Part shown: in pieces, positions 41,613-48,409 of the stretch
How positions within the stretch are numbered: position 1 is the stretch's first letter
Layout: the number at the start of each line of letters is the position of its first letter
From: Nitrospirota bacterium
GTDB taxonomy: Bacteria > Nitrospirota > Thermodesulfovibrionia > Thermodesulfovibrionales > UBA6898
Assembly: GCA_021783515.1 (NCBI GenBank)
Contig: JAJXTV010000015.1
Coordinates: 1-64,000, forward strand
Direction of reading: 5' to 3'
DNA: 64,000 nt
Made by a program: the position numbers and the translations under genes
The notes under the pieces: generated by a model
Told to the model about the DNA's origin: nothing
The model's input: only the letters and a program-made list of their open reading frames with translations
Databases searched by the model: none

Positions 41613-41648
41613 TTTACAATAACAGTTATTATCTGATATAACATATCA
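41613..41648 (+). promoter_or_regulatory. perR promoter overlapped by two palindromes
   Basis: TTTACA (41613-41618), 18-bp spacer, TATAAC (41637-41642). Two perfect palindromes cover it: AATAACAGTTATT (41618-41630), close to a Fur/PerR box, and TGATATAACATATCA (41634-41648). This suggests autoregulation by the downstream Fur-family protein. Confidence 0.7.
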
Positions 41649-41660
41649 TAAGGAGTAAAG

Positions 41661-42077
41661 ATGAAAGAGAACAAATATAAGGATTTTGGCTTTAAGCTGA
41701 CACCGCAACGACTTGCAATACTTGGTTTTCTTGAAGGGAATACATCTCATCCTTCTGCGGAGGAGATCGACAGCGCCCTCTCCGAGAAGTTCCCTACTAT
41801 GTCCCTTGCTACCGTTTATAATACCCTTGAGACATTGCGACAGAGGGGTTTGGTTCGGGAATTGTCAATAGACCCGGACAAGAAGCGGTTCGACCCTAAT
41901 GTAAGCCCCCACAACCATTTGATCTGTATGGAGTGCAGGCGGGTTGTGGACGTACAGGAAAACTTCCCACTCTCTCTTGGCCTGCAGGACAAGGCCGGAT
42001 TTGACATAATCGGGCACCATGTCGAATTTTACGGTATCTGTCCGGAATGCCGGAGAGCAGCGGCGCATACGACATAG
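41661..42077 (+). CDS. perR: Fur family peroxide regulator (PerR-like)
   Basis: 138 aa. Winged helix at the N-terminus (FKLTPQRLAILGFLEG, HPSAEEI, MSLATVYNTLETLRQRGLV), then a metal-binding dimer domain with HNHLICMECRRVVD and CPEC, the two CxxC pairs of the structural zinc. HNHLICMEC and the downstream rubredoxin and rubrerythrin genes favour a peroxide-sensing PerR over an iron-sensing Fur. AAGGAG is 5 nt before the ATG. It probably represses its own operon through the two palindromes upstream. Confidence 0.9.
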   Translation: MKENKYKDFGFKLTPQRLAILGFLEGNTSHPSAEEIDSALSEKFPTMSLATVYNTLETLRQRGLVRELSIDPDKKRFDPNVSPHNHLICMECRRVVDVQENFPLSLGLQDKAGFDIIGHHVEFYGICPECRRAAAHTT

Positions 42078-42128
42078 GCAGACCATAAGCGGGAACGATA
42101 ACCGCTTACCGATAGGGAGGAGATAGTT

Positions 42129-42293
42129 ATGTGGCAGTGTCAGAGATCGAATTGCGGATATATTTATGACCCTAAGAAAGGGGACAGGAAGGGGAAAATC
42201 CCTCCCGGTACCCGCTTTGAGGATCTTCCGGACGACTGGAAGTGTCCCCTCTGTGGCGCCGGGAAGCAGATGTTCAAGGAGATAGCGGGGTAG
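42129..42293 (+). CDS. Rubredoxin with CX4C first knuckle
   Basis: 54 aa, ATG 42129 to TAG 42293, with GGGAGG about 8 nt upstream. The fold is clear: [31 protein letters not shown]. The second iron knuckle is the usual CPLCG, but the first reads CQRSNC, with four residues between cysteines instead of two, as in the type II rubredoxins described in Desulfovibrio. It carries electrons to the rubrerythrin encoded next, to reduce peroxide. Confidence 0.94.
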   Translation: MWQCQRSNCGYIYDPKKGDRKGKIPPGTRFEDLPDDWKCPLCGAGKQMFKEIAG

Positions 42294-42398
42294 CATCGGG
42301 GAAGGCCGAGGCTTTTCCGGGGTCATTGAGATGAGCCTGACTCCCGGGGCAGCGGCGAGGTCAGCGGGAGAAAATAATAACCAGGAGGAACATGCAGC

Positions 42399-42893
42399 AT
42401 GTCTTTGACCGAAAAGAATCTTGAAGCGGCATTTGCCGGAGAATCGCAGGCTAACAGGAAATATCTTGCCTTTGCAAAGAAGGCCGAAGAGGAGGGGTAC
42501 CTGCAGGTGGCAAGGCTTTTCAGGGCAGCTGCCGCGGCAGAAACGATTCATGCTCATAACCACCTGAAGGAAATGGGCGGGGTCCGGAGCACCAGGGAGA
42601 ATCTTGAGACCGCCATTAAGGGGGAATCATTCGAATTTCAGCAGATGTATCCGAAGATGATAGAAGACGCCAACATGGAAAAAAATAATAAGGCACTGAG
42701 GAGTTTCAGCCTTGCCAATGAGGTCGAGAAGGTCCATGCGAAACTCTACCAGGCAGCGCTGGACAGTCTCGGGAAGAATGTTGACTCCGATTATTATGTC
42801 TGTCAGGTGTGCGGATATACCGCGGAAGGTGACGCCCCGGATGAATGCCCGGTATGCAAGGCGAAGAGGCAGGCTTTCAGGAAAGTTGCGTGA
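42399..42893 (+). CDS. rbr: Rubrerythrin
   Basis: 164 aa. Ferritin-like diiron domain (about 1-125) with the ligand motifs FAGESQANRKYLAFAKKAEEEG and AAAAETIHAHNHL, then EANEVEKVHAKLY-type segment (here LANEVEKVHAKLYQAAL), and a C-terminal rubredoxin domain with CQVCGYTAEGDAPDECPVC. It reduces hydrogen peroxide in anaerobes. It belongs to the perR-rubredoxin-rubrerythrin operon. Confidence 0.97.
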   Translation: MSLTEKNLEAAFAGESQANRKYLAFAKKAEEEGYLQVARLFRAAAAAETIHAHNHLKEMGGVRSTRENLETAIKGESFEFQQMYPKMIEDANMEKNNKALRSFSLANEVEKVHAKLYQAALDSLGKNVDSDYYVCQVCGYTAEGDAPDECPVCKAKRQAFRKVA

Positions 42894-42999
42894 AGAATCG
42901 GTTGTCGCGCTACTGGAATAACCGGAGGAGGCGGTGACTGCAGCCTGGTGCTTTATGACGTGCTTTCAAGGAGAAAGATCGCAAAACATAACAAGGTAC

Positions 43000-43028
43000 T
43001 TGAATATACCCCCTGATTCATTTATCAT
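43000..43028 (+). promoter_or_regulatory. Promoter of the NifU-like domain gene
   Basis: TTGAAT (43000-43005), 17-bp spacer, TATCAT (43023-43028), about 20 bp before the start codon. Confidence 0.55.
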
Positions 43029-43048
43029 GTAGGGAGTGAGGTGGATTG

Positions 43049-43270
43049 ATGCAGAGGGAGCGCGTAGAAGAAGTCCTTCAGAAGGTGAGGGAAGGTCTCC
43101 GGAAAGAGGGCGGGGACATCGAACTCGTCGATGTCAGGGACACAGTAGTATATGTAAGACTGAAAGGTGCCTGCGGCACCTGTCCGATGTCGACGCTGAC
43201 CATGAAGAACTGGGTCGAATCAAGTATCAGGAAGGAAATTCCCGAGATAACGGCGGTTCAAGCGGTATGA
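43049..43270 (+). CDS. NifU C-terminal (Nfu) domain protein
   Basis: 73 aa from ATG 43049 with GAGGTGG upstream. A single Nfu domain: VREGLRKEGGDIELVDVRDTVVYVRLKGACGTCPMSTLTM in outline, with the CGTCPMS pair that holds a bridging [4Fe-4S] cluster. It can act as a cluster carrier for target proteins. It is separate from the full NifU at 9272-10105 and precedes the amidase gene by about 50 bp. Confidence 0.9.
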   Translation: MQRERVEEVLQKVREGLRKEGGDIELVDVRDTVVYVRLKGACGTCPMSTLTMKNWVESSIRKEIPEITAVQAV

Positions 43271-43318
43271 AGGCCTACTTTGCTTCAGGGAGAAGATTTA
43301 CCTAAGTTGGGCGGGGGA

Positions 43319-44494
43319 ATGGCAGACAGACGCTCCTCTGTGTTCATCGTCCTTCTTATCCTCGTGTCTCTTCTTGTCGTTGTCAGCGTTCCGGGGGTCT
43401 GCCCTGCCTCCGGAAGAACCAATGTGACTGACATCAATTACTGGTCCTATCCGGAATACACCAGAATCGTGGTAACGCTTTCAGAAAAGGCCGATTTTTC
43501 CCAGAAACGCCTGTCACGCCCCGACCGGCTGTATTTCGATATAAAGGGCAGTGCAATAAAGAGTGAACTCAAGACGAGCCTGCCGATCGGAAACGGCATG
43601 CTCAAATCGGTGCGCGCCGCGCAGTTCGATGAGGATACGGTGCGCGTCGTCCTTGATCTTGAGAAGGTCACAGAATATAAGGTGTTCCGGCTGGAAGATC
43701 CGGAGAGGATCGTGATCGACGTTTTCGGGGCGCCCTTGCAGCCGACTCTTTCTATGAAGAAGAGGATAGTGATCGACCCCGGTCACGGCGGCCATGACCC
43801 CGGTGCAGTCGGGCCGAAGAAACTCTACGAAAAAGACGTGGTGCTCGATATCGCGCTTAAGCTAAAGAAACTGCTCTCGGGCAATCCGAACTTCGAGGTC
43901 TATCTGACCCGCGACAGCGACGTCTTTATCCCGCTTGAACAGCGCACCGCGATCGCCAACAGCAAGCATGCCGATCTCTTCGTCTCGATCCATGCAAATG
44001 CGAGCCCGCACAGGGACGCCAAGGGGATCGAGACGTATTTTCTGAACTGGACAAATGACGAAGAGGCGATGAAGGTGGCGGCGCGCGAAAACCAGATCTC
44101 CCTGAAGAGAATGCAGAAGATGCAGAGGGAGCGCGATGTGCTCAACGTGATGCTCGACGACCTGAAGCGGGACAACAAACGGGACGAGTCCATGGCACTT
44201 GCGCATTCCATACAGGATACCCTGGCGGGAGCACTCCAGAAAGATTATTCCCACACCGTCGACCTCGGCGTAAAATGGGCACCCTTTTATGTGCTGTTCG
44301 GCGCCCAGATGCCGTCTGTCCTCGTCGAAGTTTCGTTCATCAGCAATCCCGTTGAGGAAAAGCTGCTCTCACGGGACGGGTACAGGGGGGTGCTGGCCAA
44401 ATCCATCGCCTCGGGCATCACAAAATATATGGCGGCGATCCCCGACTCCCGGACCGTTGCTGCGTACGGGAAACGCGGTGGCTCCGAAAATTAG
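43319..44494 (+). CDS. N-acetylmuramoyl-L-alanine amidase with AMIN domain
   Basis: 391 aa from ATG 43319 after GCGGGGG. A signal peptide (about 8-30) precedes an AMIN domain (about 35-135; NYWSYPEYTRIVVTLSEKADF, RAAQFDEDTVRVVLDLE) that targets the septum or cell wall. An Amidase_3 domain (about 150-380) follows with zinc ligands in IDPGHGGHDPGAVG, a Glu in the YEKDVVL region and VSIHANAS, and the catalytic Glu in VLVEVSFISNPVEE. It cleaves the stem peptide from MurNAc during division, like AmiC. An extended helix between the zinc ligands may be a self-inhibitory segment. Confidence 0.93.
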   Translation: MADRRSSVFIVLLILVSLLVVVSVPGVCPASGRTNVTDINYWSYPEYTRIVVTLSEKADFSQKRLSRPDRLYFDIKGSAIKSELKTSLPIGNGMLKSVRAAQFDEDTVRVVLDLEKVTEYKVFRLEDPERIVIDVFGAPLQPTLSMKKRIVIDPGHGGHDPGAVGPKKLYEKDVVLDIALKLKKLLSGNPNFEVYLTRDSDVFIPLEQRTAIANSKHADLFVSIHANASPHRDAKGIETYFLNWTNDEEAMKVAARENQISLKRMQKMQRERDVLNVMLDDLKRDNKRDESMALAHSIQDTLAGALQKDYSHTVDLGVKWAPFYVLFGAQMPSVLVEVSFISNPVEEKLLSRDGYRGVLAKSIASGITKYMAAIPDSRTVAAYGKRGGSEN

Positions 44495-45119
44495 AGCAGA
44501 ACTCAAGATCGTCCTCTACTGTCTTTTCCTCCTCACGCTTTTCCTTGTGAAGGACATTGGCGGTTATCTTGTCATGGCCGGGATAGTCTGCCTTTCCTTT
44601 GTCAGGCTCCCTTTCAGGACCGTTAAGGCCGGATGGCTGCCGATAAGTCTCTTTTTGTTGTTCACATTTGCCGGCAATCTCCTCGGCCGCTACGGCAGGG
44701 TGCTTCTGTCTGCCGGCTTCTTTACGGTGACGGACGAAGGTCTGCAGATCGCGGCGATCAGGACGATCAGGCTCTTCCTGATGATAGGAGGCGCCAAGGT
44801 GCTGATGGCCTCGGCGAATCCCGACGAGATGGTTGCCGCCCTGGGCAGGCTCTTCGGGCCTCTTGAGAGGGTCGGTCTTCCGGTAAAAGATTTCTTCCAC
44901 ACGATGGGGCTGACGATAAAGTGCTTCCCCGTTTTAAAGGACAGGGCGTCCGAGGCATACCGCAATAGTGTGGAGAAGACGGAAGTGCGCGGATTTTGGG
45001 GGAGGGCGAGGATAATCTCGGCCTTCGTGTTGCCGTTGTTCGTGGAAAGCATTCAGTCACCCGAGGCCTTTTTCGAGGCCGGCGATCTTTCTCTCTCACC
45101 CGCGCAGAAGGATGAATAG
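44478..45119 (+). CDS. EcfT/CbiQ-like transmembrane protein
   Basis: 213 aa from GTG 44478, overlapping the amidase by 17 nt; the longer frame from 44289 lies inside that gene. Five to six membrane helices are seen in the first 110 residues, then a cytoplasmic helical part with AASANPDEMVAALGRLFGPLERVG (outline), the region that in EcfT proteins couples to ATPases. ECF transporters import vitamins and metals with a substrate subunit and two ATPases, none of which is adjacent, so this is a solitary T component or a distant relative. Confidence 0.65.
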   Translation: MAPKIRAELKIVLYCLFLLTLFLVKDIGGYLVMAGIVCLSFVRLPFRTVKAGWLPISLFLLFTFAGNLLGRYGRVLLSAGFFTVTDEGLQIAAIRTIRLFLMIGGAKVLMASANPDEMVAALGRLFGPLERVGLPVKDFFHTMGLTIKCFPVLKDRASEAYRNSVEKTEVRGFWGRARIISAFVLPLFVESIQSPEAFFEAGDLSLSPAQKDE

Positions 45120-45146
45120 CCCGCCCTTCGTTTTCGATAGAGAGCC

Positions 45147-46742
45147 ATGAACAGCAATTTTGATCTGCTTATCAGGGACGGGCTCCTCTATGACGGGACG
45201 CTGACCGAACCCGTCGTGTGTGATATCGGAATAAGAGACGGGAAGGTGGCCCTCATCGGCCGCCTCCGCAGCAAAACTGCGGCAGTCGTGATCGAAGCGA
45301 AAGGACTTGCCGTCTGTCCGGGGTTCATCGATGTACACTCTCATTCCGACTTCACGATCATGGCCGATCCGCGATCCGAGGGCAAGCTCTTGCAGGGGAT
45401 AACGACCGAGATAAACGGCAATTGCGGAATGTCTGCCGCTCCCCTGGGGGAAAGGGTTTACGACCGGCGCAAAGAGGACCTGCGCGAGCTCGGCATCAGC
45501 GCACGCTGGTCGACGTTCGGGGAGTACTTTGCAATCCTGGAAGACCTCGGGGTGGCTGTCAATGTTGCGTTTCTTGCGGGCCACGGCAATATCCGCGGCT
45601 CTGTGCTCGGTTACAACAGCAAGGAACCCACGGGAAAGCAGCTTTCCGAGATGTCAGCCCTCCTGGACGAGGCGCTCGAGCAGGGCGCGATAGGACTCTC
45701 CACCGGCCTGATATATCCTCCCGGCGTATATTCGCGGACGGATGAGCTCGTCCATCTTTCCAGAGGGCTCAGCAAAGCAGGTCTGATCTACGCAAGCCAT
45801 ATGCGCAGCGAGGGAGACCGTCTTGAGGAGGCGATCGGGGAAGTCCTGCAGATCGGAAGAAATGCGGGGGTGAGAGTGCATGTGTCTCACCTCAAGACGG
45901 CCGGCCAACGCAACTGGCGAAAGGCCGGCAGGGTCATCGCTCTCCTTGAAGCCGCTGCCGCTGACGGAGTACGGGTAACCTGCGACCGCTATCCCTATGT
46001 GGCGTCAAGCACTGATCTCGATTCGGTCCTGCCTGTCTGGGCCTATGACGGAGGCAATGAGGCGGAGCTGAAAAGGCTGACAAACCCGGAAGACCGGGGA
46101 AAAATAGTTGCGGAGCTGAGAGAGCAGGCCAACCTGCCGGGATACTGGGAAAGGGTCGTCGTTTCAACGGTTTCGCGAGAAGGAAACAGATGGATGGAGG
46201 GCAAGACGATCGCGGAAATTAGCAGGGCAACAGTGTCGGATGAGATCGAGACGCTGATCGGGCTGCTGGTCCAGGAGAGGCTGAGGGTCGGCGCAATATT
46301 CCGGTCGATGTCGGAGGAGAACCTCAGAAGATTTCTCGCCCTGCCTTTTTGCATGATCGGTACCGACAGCTCCGCCAGATGTTTTGACGGTCCTACAAGA
46401 CAGGGCAAGCCGCATCCCCGCGGTTTCGGCACCTTTGCCAGGCTGATGGGACGGTATGTGCGGGAAGAGAAGGTCCTTGCGCTTGCGGAGGCGGTTCATA
46501 AGTCGACTGCGCTTGCCGCACGCACCTTTGGGCTTGAGGGCAGGGGGCTATTGGCCCCCGGTCATTTTGCAGACGTCGTCGTCTTCGATCCCGCGGAAAT
46601 AAAAGACGCGGCGACATTCGAGGACCCGTTTCGGAAACCCGAGGGCATCCCCTATGTGTTGGTCAACGGCATCCCTTCGGTATGGGAGGGGGAAATTACG
46701 GGTAAAAGGGCGGGCAGGGTCCTCCGGAGGAAAAGCACTTGA
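45147..46742 (+). CDS. N-acyl-D-amino-acid deacylase (amidohydrolase)
   Basis: 531 aa. Amidohydrolase barrel with the small beta domain made from both ends. Metal-binding HSHSD near residue 65, the GNCGMS motif, the HM(R) SEGD segment YASHMRSEGDRLEEAI, HVSHLKTAG, and GTDSSARCFDGPTRQGKPHPRGFGTFAR (outline), near the catalytic Asp, are diagnostic of the D-aminoacylase/NAAD group. The enzymes free D-amino acids from N-acyl forms, such as those from cell walls. The amidase gene just upstream suits a peptidoglycan-recycling context. Confidence 0.9.
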   Translation: MNSNFDLLIRDGLLYDGTLTEPVVCDIGIRDGKVALIGRLRSKTAAVVIEAKGLAVCPGFIDVHSHSDFTIMADPRSEGKLLQGITTEINGNCGMSAAPLGERVYDRRKEDLRELGISARWSTFGEYFAILEDLGVAVNVAFLAGHGNIRGSVLGYNSKEPTGKQLSEMSALLDEALEQGAIGLSTGLIYPPGVYSRTDELVHLSRGLSKAGLIYASHMRSEGDRLEEAIGEVLQIGRNAGVRVHVSHLKTAGQRNWRKAGRVIALLEAAAADGVRVTCDRYPYVASSTDLDSVLPVWAYDGGNEAELKRLTNPEDRGKIVAELREQANLPGYWERVVVSTVSREGNRWMEGKTIAEISRATVSDEIETLIGLLVQERLRVGAIFRSMSEENLRRFLALPFCMIGTDSSARCFDGPTRQGKPHPRGFGTFARLMGRYVREEKVLALAEAVHKSTALAARTFGLEGRGLLAPGHFADVVVFDPAEIKDAATFEDPFRKPEGIPYVLVNGIPSVWEGEITGKRAGRVLRRKST

Positions 46743-46767
46743 TTTTCCTGAATTAATCCTCTATACT
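46739..46767 (+). promoter_or_regulatory. Promoter of rimP-nusA-recG
   Basis: TTGATT (46739-46744), 17-bp spacer, TATACT (46762-46767). Transcription would start near 46774, giving a leader of about 56 nt before rimP. Confidence 0.7.
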
Positions 46768-46797
46768 AAAATATATTCATTCAGTAAGTGGAAAGAG

Positions 46798-46827
46798 AAA
46801 GAGTGGGCAATCCCACTCTTTTGTTTT
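46798..46827 (+). promoter_or_regulatory. Attenuator-like hairpin in the rimP leader
   Basis: Perfect 10-bp stem AAAGAGTGGG / CCCACTCTTT with a 4-nt loop (46798-46821), followed by TGTTTT. It ends 3 bp before the rimP start and looks like an intrinsic terminator inside the leader. NusA, made by this operon, affects termination at such hairpins, so feedback control is possible. Confidence 0.6.
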
Positions 46828-46829
46828 AT

Positions 46830-47288
46830 ATGGGAGATATCAAGGGCAAGATAGCGGCTTTAGCGGATTCGCTGGCAGGAGAACACGGCGTCGAGCTTGT
46901 GGATATCGAGATAGCCGGTAATATAAGGAGACCGACACTGAGGATATTTATCGATAAGGAAGGCGGCGTAAATCTCGACGACTGCGAGAGATTCAGCAGG
47001 GGGCTTTCCGCCGTGCTGGATGTCGAAGATCCGATACGCAGCCCCTATGTGCTCGAAGTGTCGTCTCCGGGGCTGGACAGGCCCCTGAAGAGACTGAAGG
47101 ACTTCGAGTCGAGCACCGGAAAGCTTGTGAGGGTGATCACCCGGGAGAGCATAGGGAAACAGAATTTCTTCGTAGGCAGGATAGCCGGGGTCGACGGCAG
47201 CAAGATAGCCCTGGCGTTGAAAGACGGCGGGGAAATTGAGATCCCTTTTGAGCAGATATCGAGAGCAAGGCTGGAGATAGAGCTGTGA
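46830..47288 (+). CDS. rimP: Ribosome maturation factor RimP
   Basis: 152 aa from ATG 46830. RimP is needed for 30S subunit assembly. N-terminal domain ALADSLAGEHGVELVDIEI, LRIFIDKEGGVNLDDCERFSRGLSAVLDVEDPI, then SPYVLEVSSPGLDRPLK, the most conserved family motif, and an Sm-like C-terminal barrel. No Shine-Dalgarno is visible before the ATG; the hairpin ends there. A GTG at 46788 would add 14 non-family residues from the hairpin itself. It overlaps nusA (TGATG). Confidence 0.94.
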   Translation: MGDIKGKIAALADSLAGEHGVELVDIEIAGNIRRPTLRIFIDKEGGVNLDDCERFSRGLSAVLDVEDPIRSPYVLEVSSPGLDRPLKRLKDFESSTGKLVRVITRESIGKQNFFVGRIAGVDGSKIALALKDGGEIEIPFEQISRARLEIEL

Positions 47289-48409
47289 TGACAAAAGAAT
47301 TATGCCATGTAGTGGACCAGATAAGCAGGGAGAAGGGGATATCGCGCGATATCCTGATAGAGGCCCTAGAATCGGCCCTTCTCTCGGCGATGAGGAAGAA
47401 ATACGGCGGCAGGACGAACATCAATCTTGTCATGGACCGGCAGAAGTGCCATATCCGGGTCTTCGAGACGAAGACGGTCGTCCAGGAAGTGGCAAACCCC
47501 GAGGAAGAGATTTCGCTCGCCGAGGCGCGCAAGATCGATGCTGCGAAGAACGAGGGTGACGTGGTCGAGTTTCCCCTGGACCTACAGGACCTGGGGAGGA
47601 TCGCCGCCCAGACCGCCAAGCAGGTCATCTTTCAGAGGGTGAGAGAGGCGGAAAGAGACGTCATCTTCAACGAATTTAAGGACAGGGCGGGCCAGATCAT
47701 TACCGGGGCTGTGATGAGGAAGGAAAAAGGGCTCTATTACATCAATCTCGGAAAGACCGAGGCGATCCTTCCGGTGAAGGACACCCTTCCGAACGAAAAC
47801 CTGAAGCGGGGAGATACCGTCAAGGCAATCATCGAAGACGTGAGAATTACGACGAAGGGTCCGGCCATCCTCGTCTCCAGGACGTCCCCTGATTTTGTCG
47901 CCGGCCTGTTTAAGATGGAGGTGCCGGAGATTAATGAGGGGCTTGTCCAGATCAGAAATATCGTCAGGGAACCAGGCGAGCGCACGAAAATAGCGGTGTA
48001 TTCGAAGGATACCGCCGTCGACCCGGTCGGCTCCTGTGTCGGCATGAAGGGGACGCGTGTGCAGGCCATCGTGCGCGAGCTGCGGGGAGAGAGGATCGAC
48101 ATTATCCCCTGGGCCGACGATCCGAGAATGCTTATCGCACGGGCGCTCAGCCCCGCTGCGATCGACAAGATAGGGATCAACGAGGAAGGCAAGACCGCGA
48201 TGGTGGTGGTGAACGACCAGCAGCTGTCTCTCGCCATCGGGAAGAAGGGACAGAACGTGAGGCTTGCGATGAAGCTGACCGGATGGGACATCGATATCAT
48301 CAGCGATACGGAGTACTCTAAGATCCGGATGGAAGAGACCGACAAGACGCTCGAAGAAACGCTCAGGAAGGAAAGCCAGAAAAAAGAACCGCCGTCTGTT
48401 GATGGATAA
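47288..48409 (+). CDS. nusA: Transcription termination/antitermination protein NusA
   Basis: 373 aa. The N-terminal RNA polymerase-binding domain (about 1-125), S1 domain (about 135-200, QIITGAVMRKEKGLYYINLGKTEAILP in outline), KH1 and KH2 (about 230-345, CVGMKGTRVQAIVRELRGERIDII, then LAIGKKGQNVRLAMKLTGW) are present. The protein stops soon after KH2 and lacks the acidic repeats of E. coli NusA, as in many phyla. ATG 47288 overlaps the rimP stop. The usual next gene, infB, is not here; recG follows. Confidence 0.96.
   Translation: MTKELCHVVDQISREKGISRDILIEALESALLSAMRKKYGGRTNINLVMDRQKCHIRVFETKTVVQEVANPEEEISLAEARKIDAAKNEGDVVEFPLDLQDLGRIAAQTAKQVIFQRVREAERDVIFNEFKDRAGQIITGAVMRKEKGLYYINLGKTEAILPVKDTLPNENLKRGDTVKAIIEDVRITTKGPAILVSRTSPDFVAGLFKMEVPEINEGLVQIRNIVREPGERTKIAVYSKDTAVDPVGSCVGMKGTRVQAIVRELRGERIDIIPWADDPRMLIARALSPAAIDKIGINEEGKTAMVVVNDQQLSLAIGKKGQNVRLAMKLTGWDIDIISDTEYSKIRMEETDKTLEETLRKESQKKEPPSVDG

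Noticed and set aside
46788-46829. GTG start of rimP at 46788
   Set aside because: It would translate the leader hairpin, lacks an RBS and adds residues not found in the family.
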